Assembly (NCBI RefSeq): GCF_025398195.1
Contig: NZ_JAODNV010000017.1
Coordinates: 1-64,000 of the forward strand
DNA from: Chelativorans petroleitrophicus
GTDB lineage: Bacteria; Pseudomonadota; Alphaproteobacteria; Rhizobiales; Rhizobiaceae
DNA length: 64,000 nucleotides
Direction of reading: 5' to 3'
The position numbers and the translations under genes are program-made. This document shows positions 26,271 through 35,628 of this stretch, in pieces. The notes under the pieces were generated by a model, which was not told where the DNA came from, did not search any database, and was given only the letters and a program-made list of their open reading frames with translations. Numbering within the stretch: the stretch's first letter is position 1; every line of letters starts with the position of its first letter.

Positions 26271-28256
26271 ATGCACATCCGAATGCTCGGCCCGCTGACG
26301 ATCTGGCGGAACGGTGTAATTGCGCACCTTCCCGCCTCGCGGAAGGTGCAGGCTCTCTTTTCCTATCTGGCGATGACGCCACGTGCGGTGGGCCGCAGCC
26401 GACTTTGCGAACTTTTTTGGGACGTGCCCAACGATCCGCGGGGCGAGCTGCGCTGGTGCCTCAGCAAGCTGCGGAACGTTCTTGACGAGCCGGAACGGCA
26501 TCGGGTGGTCACATCCGGCGACATGGTGGCGCTCGACCTGGCGGACAGCGTTGTGGACGCCATCGAGGTCGAGCGAGCAGCCGGCGAAGGCATGGGAAAG
26601 CTCGTGCCGGAACATCTGCGCTGGCTTCTGGGCCTTTTCGCCGGCGACTTCATGGAAGGGCTGGAGATCGACCGCAGCCCCGAGTTCAACAGCTGGCTTA
26701 CCGCGCAAAGGCGCCGCTTCAGCGCCTTCCACACGGCGGTGATCGAGCATCTGGCGGGCATCCTTCCGGCCGGCAGCGATGAACTCTTTCCGCTTCTGGA
26801 CAAGTGGATCGAGCTAGCTCCTTACGACGGGCGAGCCCACATCGCGCTGCTGCAGGCGCTCTCCCTGCGGGGCAGGATCGCGGAATGCGAGGCTCATCTC
26901 GCTGCCTCCGCCCGGCTGTTCGAGGCCGAAGAACTGGACTTCAGCCCTATCCGGGAAGCATGGCGCACGCTCCGCCACAGCAGCGTGGAGTCGGTGCATG
27001 CTATCGCCACCGTTCCGGCTGCTCCATCTTCACTGATAATTGCGCCTCCGGCCGGAGGCGCCCTCGCCTCCCCCCGCGCCTCGCTCGCGGTTATGCCGTT
27101 TGGCGACCGGACGAAGGAAGGCGGCGTACGCGATCACCTCGCCGACGGTCTTACGCATGACATCATCACCCGCCTCGCCAAGCTCAGAAGCCTGTTCGTT
27201 ATCGCGCGAGGCTCCGTCTTCGCTCTGGCGGAGCGGAATGTCGGGCCGGAGGAGGCCGCGCGGATGCTCAATGTCGATTATGTCGCCAGCGGCACCGTGG
27301 GAAGACAGGCGGGACGCCTCTCCGTTACGGTCGAACTGGCGGAAGCGCGAACGGCCAGGATCGTCTGGGCCGAGACATTTGACTGCAAAGCGGACGATGC
27401 TTTCCTCGTGCTTGACGAGATCGGAAACAGGATCGTCTCTTCCATCGCCAGCGAGATCGAGACGGCGGAGCGCAACCGCGCCATCCTGAAGCCGCCCAAT
27501 TCGCTCAATGCCTGGGAGGCATACCATCGCGGCCTGTGGCACATGTACCGCTTCACCAAGGCCGACAATGAGCAGGCGGCGCACTTCTTCTCCATGGCAG
27601 CGCGGCTAGACCCTACCTTCGCCCGCGCGCATGCCGGACTGTCCTTCACCCACTGGCAGAACGCATTCCAGCATTGGGCGGACCGCCAGCGCGAGACGGA
27701 CCTCGCTTTTGAGGCGGCCAGCCGCAGCCTCATCGTGGACGAGCATGACCCGGCCGCCCACTGGGCGATGGGTCGGGCTCTCTGGCTTCGCGGCCGTCAG
27801 GACGCGTCGCTTGCCGAGCTGGAGCGGGCGATCGATCTCAGCCCGAACTTCGCGCTTGGCCACTACGCGCTTTCTTTCGTCCAATCCCAGTCGGGGGATC
27901 CGTGCGCCGCCATCGGCTCCTCGGACCATTCGCGCAGCCTGAGCCCGTTCGATCCGCTGCTGTTCGCCATGATGGGTGCGCGCGCAATGGCCCATGTGCG
28001 CCTGGGCGAATTCGAAGAGGCGGCCGAATGGGCGCTGAAAGCGGCTGCGCGACCTAACGCTCATATGGTCATCCAGGCGATTGCTGCCCACTGTCTGGCA
28101 CTGGCCGGCCGCGTTGAAGAAGCAAAACTTTTCGCGCGCATCATCCGCGAAACCCTGCCGGATTACAATGTGGACGAATTCCTGGCCACGTTCCGTTTCT
28201 CGCCCGATGCGGAAGCCCTTTTCAGAAAGGGCGCCGAGCGGGTCGGCCTCAGCTGA
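26271..28256 (+). CDS. SARP-like regulator: winged helix, BTAD, TolB/FlgO-like segment and TPRs
   Basis: About 661 residues. The N-terminus (MHIRMLGPLTIWRNG...RSRLCELFWDVP) is an OmpR-type winged helix as in SARP regulators, followed by the BTAD helical repeat region (to about 225). A segment with SLAVMPFGDRTKEGGVRDHL and ADGLTHDIITRLAKL resembles the FlgO/TolB-N part of adenylate-cyclase-like regulators. The rest is TPR-rich (AARLDPTFARAHAGLSFTHW, AIDLSPNFALGHYALSF). Divergent from the cysK-like/decarboxylase operon, which it probably controls. The start is uncertain: GTG codons at 26229 (GGAGGAG close upstream) and 26241 are in frame. Confidence 0.8.
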   Translation: MHIRMLGPLTIWRNGVIAHLPASRKVQALFSYLAMTPRAVGRSRLCELFWDVPNDPRGELRWCLSKLRNVLDEPERHRVVTSGDMVALDLADSVVDAIEVERAAGEGMGKLVPEHLRWLLGLFAGDFMEGLEIDRSPEFNSWLTAQRRRFSAFHTAVIEHLAGILPAGSDELFPLLDKWIELAPYDGRAHIALLQALSLRGRIAECEAHLAASARLFEAEELDFSPIREAWRTLRHSSVESVHAIATVPAAPSSLIIAPPAGGALASPRASLAVMPFGDRTKEGGVRDHLADGLTHDIITRLAKLRSLFVIARGSVFALAERNVGPEEAARMLNVDYVASGTVGRQAGRLSVTVELAEARTARIVWAETFDCKADDAFLVLDEIGNRIVSSIASEIETAERNRAILKPPNSLNAWEAYHRGLWHMYRFTKADNEQAAHFFSMAARLDPTFARAHAGLSFTHWQNAFQHWADRQRETDLAFEAASRSLIVDEHDPAAHWAMGRALWLRGRQDASLAELERAIDLSPNFALGHYALSFVQSQSGDPCAAIGSSDHSRSLSPFDPLLFAMMGARAMAHVRLGEFEEAAEWALKAAARPNAHMVIQAIAAHCLALAGRVEEAKLFARIIRETLPDYNVDEFLATFRFSPDAEALFRKGAERVGLS

Positions 28257-28279
28257 GTGCTGGCATCCGCGTTCCTGCT

Positions 28280-28738
28280 TCAGGCGCCCTTCGCGCTTCT
28301 TCGAGAACGGGTCGCACCCTGCGCGGACACGTTCAGCGCCACGGCGGCGCGGACGAGCGCCTTGAACGCTTCGCTGTCGATCTGATCGCCTTCGCTAAAG
28401 TCGATCGCGCGCCGCGCATTTCCCTCAAGGCTGGCATTGAAAAGACCTGCAGGGTCTTCGAGCGCCGCACCCCGGGCGAAGGTGAGCTTCACCTTGTCCT
28501 TGTACGTCTCGCCGGTGCAGACGATCCCGTCATGTTCCCACACCGGGACGCCCAGCGGGTTTGACGGTTTCCTCCACTTCACCGTCTCGACCACATGCGG
28601 ATCGGCCTCGCGGATGAGGGCGCGGAGCCTGGCGAGCAACTCGCCGCGCCAGTCTCCTAGCGATCTGATCCGCTCATCGATGAGGTGGGACGGGTTCTCC
28701 ATGTCGTCCTGATCGAGCCGGCCCTGCTTACCCGCCAT
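28280..28738 (-). CDS. DUF1801 domain protein
   Basis: 152 residues. ETVKWRKPSNPLGVPVWEHD, GETYKDKVKLTFARGA and DFSEGDQIDSEAFKALVRAA fit the DUF1801 (YdhG-like) fold, a small alpha/beta domain of unknown biochemical role. No signal peptide or membrane segment. It follows a second DUF1801 gene on the same strand after 12 bp, so the two are probably co-transcribed. Confidence 0.8.
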   Translation of the reverse strand: MAGKQGRLDQDDMENPSHLIDERIRSLGDWRGELLARLRALIREADPHVVETVKWRKPSNPLGVPVWEHDGIVCTGETYKDKVKLTFARGAALEDPAGLFNASLEGNARRAIDFSEGDQIDSEAFKALVRAAVALNVSAQGATRSRRSAKGA

Positions 28739-28750
28739 CTCTTTCTTCTC

Positions 28751-29224
28751 TCACATCTTCTCGCCCGGCAGTTTGCTCGCCTGCTTCACCCAATCGGCAA
28801 ACTGAGCCTCATCGAACCCGCCTTCATAGATATCGAGATAGCGCACATCCGGATGTTTCGATTTACTGGGCGGAACGGGGTCGAGAGAGGCGCCGCGGAA
28901 GAAGGCGACCTTCACGTATTTCGCGAAGCAATGGAAACTGAGAAACCACGAGCTCTCCTCGACGCCATAGAAGGGCGAGTTCCATTTGACCGCTTTGTTG
29001 ACGCCGGGGACGGTGCGCTCGATGATTTCGTCGAGGCGCCGCCCGAGCGCGCTTTTCCAGCCCGGCATTGCGGCGATATAAGCCTGAACCGGCTCATTGC
29101 CATAGCCCTTGGGAATTTGCGGGTTGCCGCCGGAGAGCAGCACCACTTCGTCGGTCTGCGTCTTCTCCGCCTTCCGCCTGGTCGCGGACCCGCCGGGCGT
29201 CTGCTTGCCTGGCTCCTTTGCCAT
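28751..29224 (-). CDS. DUF1801 domain protein (second copy)
   Basis: 157 residues. A charged N-terminal tail (MAKEPGKQTPGGSATRRKAE) is followed by the DUF1801 domain: PVQAYIAAMPGWKSALGRRL, VNKAVKWNSPFYGVEESSWF and FAKYVKVAFFRGASL. Its role is unknown. It starts 3 bp downstream of the stop of a broken AHSA1-type gene and runs into the other DUF1801 gene. Clusters of DUF1801, AHSA1 and glyoxalase-like genes are common in Rhizobiales, usually behind a small ArsR regulator, which is absent here. Confidence 0.82.
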   Translation of the reverse strand: MAKEPGKQTPGGSATRRKAEKTQTDEVVLLSGGNPQIPKGYGNEPVQAYIAAMPGWKSALGRRLDEIIERTVPGVNKAVKWNSPFYGVEESSWFLSFHCFAKYVKVAFFRGASLDPVPPSKSKHPDVRYLDIYEGGFDEAQFADWVKQASKLPGEKM

Positions 29225-29227
29225 CCC

Positions 29228-29616
29228 CTACTCCTGCTCGATGATGCGCCGACCGCGCCATCTTACGGCATGGGGCAGCACGAGCATATAGAGCCCCTTG
29301 GCTCCGCGATAGTAGGGCTGCTGATCCGGCCGGAAGTCCAACTGCTCCATACGTAACCGCGTTGGTGACGATGCTGGTGAAATCCTTGGTATCCCACGTA
29401 TAGGAAGAGTGTCCTGTGCGGCTCGACCGTGCGAACCCGGCATGCGACGGCACCCCAGTCCGCACTCAGATTGAAGCGGTGATCCGCAACCGGTTGAAAT
29501 CGTTTTTCATCAGCCACCCCTTGTGGCTGCGTGAGCGCGCGCCAGATCTTTTCCGGAGGATGGGAGAACTCGCGCTCGACCACCACCGAGAACGTTTCCG
29601 GCGCAGAATCCGTCAT
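29228..29616 (-). pseudogene. Broken AHSA1/SRPBCC-domain gene
   Basis: The start MTDSAPETFSVVVEREFSHP and PEKIWRALTQP is that of an AHSA1-like (activator of Hsp90 ATPase homologue) SRPBCC protein. Similarity continues with FNLSADWGAVACRVRTVEPH in the same frame, then in a second frame (SYTWDTKDFTSIVT) and a third frame (TRLRMEQLDFRPDQQPYYRG) up to the TAG at 29228. Part of the core around QPQGVADEKRFQP is also degenerate. Two frameshifts disable it. It belongs to the DUF1801 gene group downstream. Confidence 0.75.
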
Positions 29617-29695
29617 TGCCGGGTCAAGGCTCACCTGCCCGTTGCGCGAAATCCCCACGGCGAGCATAAGGGCTTGAGGAGCCTGGAACTTCATC

Positions 29696-30811
29696 ATGAC
29701 TGATCGACCTTCTCTCACGCCGCTTGTCGCCTCCCTGCCCGCAACAGTCCCCTTTGTGGGGCCGGAGGCGCAGGAGCGTGCGCGCGGCCGCCCGTTCCGC
29801 GCCCGGCTCGGCGCCAATGAGAATGGGTTCGGCCCCTCTCCTGCCGTGGTGGAGGCGATGCGGGCAAGCACGCCGGAGATGTGGAAATACTGCGATCCGG
29901 AGAACCACGAGCTGCGCCAGGCCCTTGCCGAACTGCACGGCGTGGCGCCGGAAAACATCGTCATCGGAGAAGGGATCGACGGACTGCTCGGATTGACCGT
30001 GAGGCAATACGCGCAGACAGGTGACCCGGTCGTCACCTCGCTTGGTGCCTATCCAACCTTCAACTTCCATGTATCAGGCTTCGGCGCACGCCTTGTCACG
30101 GTTCCCTACGAGGATGACAGGGAAAGCCTCGATGGCCTGCTCGACGCGGCACGGCGCGAGAAGGCCTGCATCGTCTATCTTTCCAACCCCGACAACCCGA
30201 TGGGCACGTGGTGGGAGGCCGAAGACATCCTGCACTTCATCGAGGCCTTGCCGCCCACGACGCTTCTCATCCTGGACGAAGCCTATGGCGAGACGGCCCC
30301 CGCGTCTGCCCTGCCGCCCATCGACGTTTCCCGGCCGAATGTCTTGCGCATGCGTACATTTTCCAAGGCTTATGGCCTTGCGGGGCTGCGCTGCGGATAC
30401 GCCATCGGCGAGGCGGAAACGATCCGCGCCTTCGAGAAGGTGCGCAACCATTTCGGCGTGAACCGGATGGCGCAAGCCGCCGGCCTGGCCGCGTTGAAGG
30501 ATCGGGCGCATCTTGAGCGGGTGGTGAAGGCGGTGGGGTTCTGCCGGCAACGCCTTTCTGCGATTGCCGAGGCGCATGGGCTGAAGGCGCTACCGTCCGC
30601 CACCAACTTCGTCACCATCGACTGCGGGCGCGACGGGGCCTTTGCACTGCGCGTGCTTCAGGAGCTTGCCGAGCGCGATGTGTTCGTGCGCAAGCCAATG
30701 GCGCCGGGACTCGACCGCTGTATTCGCGTCAGCGTGGGGCTGGAGGCGGAAATCGCCATCTTCGAGGCAGAGCTGGGACCGGCGCTCGCGGCGGCACGGA
30801 GTGCTTCATAG
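29696..30811 (+). CDS. HisC-like PLP aminotransferase (fold type I)
   Basis: 371 residues. LGANENGFGPSPAVVEAM is the N-terminal arm typical of histidinol-phosphate aminotransferases. YLSNPDNPMGTWW holds the Asn contacting PLP, LILDEAYGE the Asp/Tyr pair, and RTFSKAYGLAGLRCGYAIG the PLP lysine. The C-terminal Arg for the substrate carboxylate is in CIRVSVG. It is not next to other his genes, so its substrate may be histidinol phosphate or an aromatic amino acid. Its start overlaps, on the opposite strand, the 5' region of the broken AHSA1 gene. Confidence 0.85.
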   Translation: MTDRPSLTPLVASLPATVPFVGPEAQERARGRPFRARLGANENGFGPSPAVVEAMRASTPEMWKYCDPENHELRQALAELHGVAPENIVIGEGIDGLLGLTVRQYAQTGDPVVTSLGAYPTFNFHVSGFGARLVTVPYEDDRESLDGLLDAARREKACIVYLSNPDNPMGTWWEAEDILHFIEALPPTTLLILDEAYGETAPASALPPIDVSRPNVLRMRTFSKAYGLAGLRCGYAIGEAETIRAFEKVRNHFGVNRMAQAAGLAALKDRAHLERVVKAVGFCRQRLSAIAEAHGLKALPSATNFVTIDCGRDGAFALRVLQELAERDVFVRKPMAPGLDRCIRVSVGLEAEIAIFEAELGPALAAARSAS

Positions 30812-30830
30812 AGGCACCCGCCTCCTTGCA

Positions 30831-31229
30831 TTACGCCGTTGCCACCGGCACCGGCGATGAAATGTCGAGAAGCGTTCCCACCGGATCGCGAAGAAGCATG
30901 CGCCGCTGGCCATAGAACATATCCGTGGGCGGCTCCAGGACATCCGCGCCCATGGCCTCGGCTCTTTCAAAGGCAATCAAGACATCATCCACCACGAAAG
31001 TGAGGTATCCGCCGCCGAAGCTGCGTCTTGCAATTTCGGGCGTGACTTCGCTCGACCGGGAGATGATGCCGAGCTCGAACCGCGGCCCGTCGGAAGGAAC
31101 CATCACGATGTACCAGTCGCTCTCATAAATGATGTCCAGCTCGAAAAGCGTGCCATAGAAGTCCCGCATCGCGGCGAGGTCATCCGCTGCGATGTTGTAC
31201 ATGGTGCGGTGGATCTTCGACGCGGGCAT
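30831..31229 (-). CDS. VOC superfamily (glyoxalase/bleomycin-resistance-like) protein
   Basis: 132 residues, two beta-alpha-beta-beta-beta modules: MYNIAADDLAAMRDFYGTLF in the first, GGGYLTFVVDDVLIAFERA and LRDPVGTLLDISSPV in the second. The family includes glyoxalase I, fosfomycin-resistance enzymes and ring-cleavage dioxygenases. The first-strand metal His appears to be missing, so a catalytic role is uncertain. The ATG at 31229 is chosen because the fold starts there; the open frame extends upstream. Convergent with the aminotransferase gene, 19 bp apart. Confidence 0.78.
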   Translation of the reverse strand: MPASKIHRTMYNIAADDLAAMRDFYGTLFELDIIYESDWYIVMVPSDGPRFELGIISRSSEVTPEIARRSFGGGYLTFVVDDVLIAFERAEAMGADVLEPPTDMFYGQRRMLLRDPVGTLLDISSPVPVATA

Positions 31230-31281
31230 GCGTTCCTCGCTTGTCGGCCCGGCCCGGCAGGAGACCGGACTTGCAACCGGG

Positions 31282-31521
31282 CTATCCCAGATCCTCTTCC
31301 CCACCGTGACCGTAATGCTGGTGCAGGATTTCCACCAGCTCGGCCACCTTGCCCGTCGGCAGGGGGCGAAAGTCGTTGACCAGGGCCTCATCGTTAACGA
31401 CCCAGGCGTGAGCCTCGGCAAGCTCCGTCTCGTTTGCTCCGGTTGCCGCCAGCTCGGCCAAAAGCTGCTTGTCCACCGGCCCAAGAATCCTTTCGACACC
31501 ATCCCGGGTCAGCGTGGTCAT
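31282..31521 (-). CDS. Small conserved protein, function unknown
   Basis: 79 residues (MTTLTRDGVERILGPVDKQL at the N-terminus), acidic, mostly helical in appearance, with no signal peptide or membrane segment. ELAEAHAWVVNDEALVNDFR followed by PLPTGKVAELVEILHQ looks like an ordered small domain. I do not recognise a family. It precedes the VOC gene on the same strand by 52 bp and may share its transcript. The ATG at 31521 has a weak GGAG-type site (AAGGAGTTTGCC). Confidence 0.65.
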   Translation of the reverse strand: MTTLTRDGVERILGPVDKQLLAELAATGANETELAEAHAWVVNDEALVNDFRPLPTGKVAELVEILHQHYGHGGEEDLG

Positions 31522-31648
31522 GGCAAACTCCTTCACCAGCGTTGTATGCTCGTAGAAACGATCCCTCGCGCTCAACGGTTCCGCGGGAACCCGTTCAGCC
31601 GGGGCGCATGGGCTATATGTGTATTCTCGCGTGCATCTGGGAGGCGTC

Positions 31649-32812
31649 ATGTACACGCACACGATGAGCTTCGGCCTCGGGGAAGAAATCGAAGCGCTGC
31701 GCGATACGGTCTCCCGCTTCGCCCGGGAGAAGATCGCGCCGATTGCGGCCGAAATCGACCGCAACAACGATTTCCCGAGCCATCTCTGGAAGGAAATGGG
31801 AGAACTCGGCATTCTGGGCATCACCGTGGAGCCTGAATGGGGCGGCGTGGGCCTCGGCTATCTCGCGCATGTGGTGGCCATGGAGGAAATCTCCCGCGCC
31901 TCGGCCTCGGTGGGCCTTTCCTACGGTGCGCATTCCAATCTCTGCGTGAACCAGATCCGCCGCTGGGGCACGCCGGAGCAGAAGCGGAAGTACCTCTCTC
32001 CACTCTGCGCCGGCGAGGCGGTGGGCGCGCTCGCCATGTCCGAGACCGGCGCGGGCTCAGACGTGGTGTCCATGCGCCTCAGGGCGGATAAGAAGAACGA
32101 CCGCTATGTGCTGAATGGCTCCAAGATGTGGATCACCAACGGGCCGGACGCGGACACGCTGGTGGTCTATGCCAAGACGGACGAGGAGGCAGGCAGCAGG
32201 GGCATCACGGCCTTCATCATTGAGCGCGGAATGCCGGGTTTCTCGGTTGCGCAGAAGCTTGACAAGCTAGGCATGCGCGGCTCCAGCACGGGGGAACTCG
32301 TCTTTGAGGATGTGGAGGTGCCCTTCGAGAATGTGCTGGGCGAGGAAGGCCGGGGCGTGGAAGTTCTCATGTCCGGCCTCGACTACGAGCGCGTGGTGCT
32401 GGCCGGCGGGCCGCTCGGTATCATGGCGGCCTGCCTAGATGTGGCAGTCCCCTATGCACGCGAACGCAGGCAGTTCGGTCAGCCAATCGGCAGCTTCCAG
32501 CTCATTCAGGGTAAGCTTGCCGACATGTACACCACGCTGAATGCCTGCCGGGCCTATGTCTATGCGGTGGCAACCGCCTGCGACAGGGGCGAAACGACGC
32601 GCAAGGACGCGGCGGGCTGCATCCTCTACGCCGCCGAACGGGCCACGCGGATGGCGCTCGATGCGATACAGATTCTCGGCGGCAACGGCTATATCAACGA
32701 CTATCCCGCCGGCCGGCTGCTGCGGGACGCCAAGCTCTACGAGATCGGCGCCGGGACGAGCGAAATCCGCCGCTGGCTGATCGGGCGGGAGATCATGGCA
32801 GAGCCCGATTGA
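31649..32812 (+). CDS. ivd: Isovaleryl-CoA dehydrogenase
   Basis: FAD-dependent acyl-CoA dehydrogenase (387 residues) that converts isovaleryl-CoA to 3-methylcrotonyl-CoA in leucine degradation, passing electrons to ETF. The catalytic Glu is in [14 protein letters not shown] (about E247), the position specific to isovaleryl-CoA dehydrogenase; most acyl-CoA dehydrogenases have it near the C-terminus. [10 protein letters not shown] and the C-terminal [20 protein letters not shown] are typical. GGGAGG lies 4-9 nt before the ATG at 31649. It is followed by the methylcrotonyl-CoA carboxylase beta gene, the next step of the pathway. ETF-QO is encoded at 40810-42492. Confidence 0.94.
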   Translation: MYTHTMSFGLGEEIEALRDTVSRFAREKIAPIAAEIDRNNDFPSHLWKEMGELGILGITVEPEWGGVGLGYLAHVVAMEEISRASASVGLSYGAHSNLCVNQIRRWGTPEQKRKYLSPLCAGEAVGALAMSETGAGSDVVSMRLRADKKNDRYVLNGSKMWITNGPDADTLVVYAKTDEEAGSRGITAFIIERGMPGFSVAQKLDKLGMRGSSTGELVFEDVEVPFENVLGEEGRGVEVLMSGLDYERVVLAGGPLGIMAACLDVAVPYARERRQFGQPIGSFQLIQGKLADMYTTLNACRAYVYAVATACDRGETTRKDAAGCILYAAERATRMALDAIQILGGNGYINDYPAGRLLRDAKLYEIGAGTSEIRRWLIGREIMAEPD

Positions 32813-32877
32813 TCTGTCATTTTCCCTTCGATCTGCCGTAGAGTGAGCGCGGAATCGAAGTGATCCGCCGAGGAGCC

Positions 32878-34485
32878 ATGCCGGTCATCCGATCGCAGCT
32901 TTCCACCTCTTCCGAAACCTTCCGCGCCAATGAGGCCCGGATGACGGCCCTGCTGGCCGACCTGGCCGAGAAGGCGGCGCTGATCGAGCGTGGAGGACCT
33001 GAAGATGCGCGCAGGCGACACGTTACGCGCGGCAAGATGCTGCCGCGCGAGCGCATCGCCACGCTGCTCGACACTGGTGCGCCGTTCCTTGAGATCGGCC
33101 AGTTTGCCGCCTGGGGCATGTATGAGGGCGATGTGCCTTCCGCCGGCCTCATTGCAGGCGTCGGGCGTGTGGAGGGCCGCGAGGTCATGGTCGTCGCCAA
33201 TGACGCGACTGTGAAGGGCGGCACCTACTATCCCCTCACGGTCAAGAAGCATCTGCGCGCCCAGGAGATCGCTTTCCAGAACAACCTGCCCTGCATCTAT
33301 CTGGTGGATTCGGGCGGCGCAAACCTGCCCCACCAGGATGAAGTTTTCCCCGACCGCGATCACTTCGGCCGCATCTTCTACAACCAGGCCAACATGTCGG
33401 CGGCGGGCATTCCGCAGATCGCCTGCGTGATGGGCTCCTGCACGGCGGGCGGCGCCTATGTGCCGGCCATGAGCGACGAAACGGTCATGGTGCGCGGCAA
33501 CGCCACCATCTTTCTTGGCGGCCCGCCTCTGGTGAAGGCGGCAACAGGCGAGGAGGTTTCCGCCGAGGCGCTGGGAGGAGCGGAGGTGCACACGCGCCAA
33601 TCAGGCGTCGCAGACCATTATGCGATGGATGAGGAGCACGCCCTCGCCATCGTGCGCCGCATCGTAAGAAATTTGAATCGCACCAAGCGGATAGATCTGC
33701 AACTTCAGAAACCGATTCCGCCTCTTTACGATCCACATGAAATCTACGGCCTCATCCCACCCGATCTGCGACAGCCGCTGGAGGTGCGCGAGGTGATCGC
33801 GCGCATCGTGGATGGCTCAGAGCTGGACGAGTTCAAGCAGAACTACGGGACAACCCTCATCGCCGGTTTTGCGCATCTTCACGGAATGCCGGTGGGGATC
33901 CTGGCCAACAACGGCGTGCTCTTTTCCGAATCCGCGCTTAAGGGCGCGCATTTCGTCGAGCTTTGCTGCCAGCGGGGCATCCCGCTCATCTTTCTGCAGA
34001 ACATCACCGGCTTCATGGTGGGCGCGAAATACGAGGCCAGCGGCATCGCCAAGGACGGCGCCAAGCTGGTCACGGCCGTTGCCACCGCACAGGTGCCGAA
34101 GATCACCGCCATCATCGGCGGCTCCTTCGGCGCAGGCAATTACGGCATGTGCGGCCGCGCCTTCTCGCCCCGCTTCCTGTGGATGTGGCCCAATGCACGC
34201 ATCTCCGTCATGGGCGGCGAGCAGGCGGCGACGGTGCTTTCAATCATCCGGCGCGAGAGCATCGAGCGCCGGGGCGAAACGTGGAGCGAAGAGGAGGAGG
34301 CCGAGTTCAAGAAGCCGATCCTCGAAAAATACGAGCGCGAGGGCCACCCGCTCTATTCCTCCGCGCGGCTCTGGGACGACGGCATCATCGACCCGGCGAA
34401 GACCCGCGAGGTGCTGGCACTTTCCCTCTCTGTGGCCCTGAACGCGCCCGTCGGGGAAACGAAGTTCGGGATTTTCCGGATGTGA
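32878..34485 (+). CDS. mccB: Methylcrotonyl-CoA carboxylase beta (carboxyltransferase) subunit
   Basis: 535 residues, carboxyltransferase subunit of the biotin-dependent carboxylase that turns 3-methylcrotonyl-CoA into 3-methylglutaconyl-CoA. Conserved blocks: [56 protein letters not shown] and [15 protein letters not shown]-like [25 protein letters not shown] before the ATG at 32878 supports the start. The partner alpha subunit lies 1.75 kb downstream on the same strand, separated by a DUF2200 gene and two genes on the other strand, so the usual tight mccB-mccA pairing is broken. Confidence 0.94.
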   Translation: MPVIRSQLSTSSETFRANEARMTALLADLAEKAALIERGGPEDARRRHVTRGKMLPRERIATLLDTGAPFLEIGQFAAWGMYEGDVPSAGLIAGVGRVEGREVMVVANDATVKGGTYYPLTVKKHLRAQEIAFQNNLPCIYLVDSGGANLPHQDEVFPDRDHFGRIFYNQANMSAAGIPQIACVMGSCTAGGAYVPAMSDETVMVRGNATIFLGGPPLVKAATGEEVSAEALGGAEVHTRQSGVADHYAMDEEHALAIVRRIVRNLNRTKRIDLQLQKPIPPLYDPHEIYGLIPPDLRQPLEVREVIARIVDGSELDEFKQNYGTTLIAGFAHLHGMPVGILANNGVLFSESALKGAHFVELCCQRGIPLIFLQNITGFMVGAKYEASGIAKDGAKLVTAVATAQVPKITAIIGGSFGAGNYGMCGRAFSPRFLWMWPNARISVMGGEQAATVLSIIRRESIERRGETWSEEEEAEFKKPILEKYEREGHPLYSSARLWDDGIIDPAKTREVLALSLSVALNAPVGETKFGIFRM

Positions 34486-34553
34486 GGAGAGCATTGCGGC
34501 GGTGGGAGGCAACGCTGCAGGGCGGAAGCGATTGACCCGGGAGGGAGAAGCCA

Positions 34554-34907
34554 ATGGCTGGCCATCGGATTTACAAGGTGAGTTTCGCGAGCATCTATCC
34601 GCATTACGTGGCGAAGGCGGAGAGGAAGGGGCGGACCAAGGAGGACGTCGACCAGATCATCTTCTGGCTGACCGGGTATGACCGCGACGGTCTCGAAGGC
34701 ATCCTGAAGGACGGGACGGACCTTGAGACCTTCTTCACCAACGCCCCTGCCCCCAACCCCTCGCGCACCCTGATCAAGGGCATAATCTGCGGCGTGCGCG
34801 TGGAGGAAATCGAGGAGCCGACCATGCGCGAAATCCGCTACCTCGACAAGCTGATCGACGAGCTGGCGCGCGGCAGAACGATGGACAAGATTCTGCGTAA
34901 GGCATGA
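34554..34907 (+). CDS. DUF2200 family protein
   Basis: 117 residues. [38 protein letters not shown] and [30 protein letters not shown]-like C-terminus match DUF2200, a small cytoplasmic family of unknown function. It is 68 bp downstream of mccB on the same strand and may be read through from it. A GGGAGG ribosome binding site stands before the ATG. Nothing links DUF2200 to leucine breakdown in what I know, so its presence inside the liu locus is probably an insertion. Confidence 0.85.
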   Translation: MAGHRIYKVSFASIYPHYVAKAERKGRTKEDVDQIIFWLTGYDRDGLEGILKDGTDLETFFTNAPAPNPSRTLIKGIICGVRVEEIEEPTMREIRYLDKLIDELARGRTMDKILRKA

Positions 34908-34955
34908 GGAGGCACAGGTAACGGGCGCAGGCCGCCGACGCTAAGCCTGCGGCAC

Positions 34956-35555
34956 TCAGTCCCCGTTCACGAGCGCCAGGATGAGTCGGTGCACGTTTCC
35001 GCCCTTGCCCATCTCCACGCGGTCGAACTCGCGGCTTCTGCGGCGCTGCTCCTCGGAGAGCTCGCCCAGCCTTTTCGTCAGCACCTGACGGATTTTCGTG
35101 CAGTCCGGATCATCCTTCACCGTAAGGCCCACGGAGAAGGCCTCGATCTTGCGGACCATGTCCAGGATGATTTCGCCATGGACCCGTTCGTGCTTCTCCA
35201 CGCCTTCGAGAAAGGCCTGCCAGCGTTCGCGCGTCTCGGGCGGCATGTCGCCCGCGGCCTTCGGCAGCCTATAGGTGATGGTGAGAAACGGCCGGGCCGA
35301 GGCGAGCACGCAGCCGCCGTCACGCTTCTGATAGTCGCGGGACCATTTGAGGTCGAAATCCGTAAAGGCGATGACCCGGCCGATGCCGATCTTCGGCCCG
35401 TTTTCCCCGATCGAGCGGTAAAGCTCGATGCCCGTCTTGCCGGAGACGGGATAGGTGACGACCTTCTCCACAGGCTTCCATTCCGCCTGCGCCGGAAAGG
35501 GCAGCGGCAGTGTGCAGGCGGCAGCCATCAGCGCGACAAGCGGACCTTTTCTCAA
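34956..35555 (-). CDS. DUF922 secreted protease-like protein
   Basis: 199 residues with a signal peptide (MRKGPLVALMAAACTLPLPF ending at PAQA). The mature part has the DUF922 features TYPVSGKTGIELYRSIGENG, FDLKWSRDY and EKHERVHGEI. HERVH is an HExxH zinc-binding motif (His122, Glu123, His126), which supports a periplasmic zinc-dependent protease. Its target is unknown. It lies on the minus strand inside the leucine-degradation locus, convergent with the DUF2200 gene, so it has its own promoter. Confidence 0.82.
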   Translation of the reverse strand: MRKGPLVALMAAACTLPLPFPAQAEWKPVEKVVTYPVSGKTGIELYRSIGENGPKIGIGRVIAFTDFDLKWSRDYQKRDGGCVLASARPFLTITYRLPKAAGDMPPETRERWQAFLEGVEKHERVHGEIILDMVRKIEAFSVGLTVKDDPDCTKIRQVLTKRLGELSEEQRRRSREFDRVEMGKGGNVHRLILALVNGD

Positions 35556-35628
35556 CGCTCCCTCTCGGATTGGACCATACGCTGAAGTGCCAGCGAGATG
35601 GGAAGCCCGTCAAGCCTTCACGCTTCCA

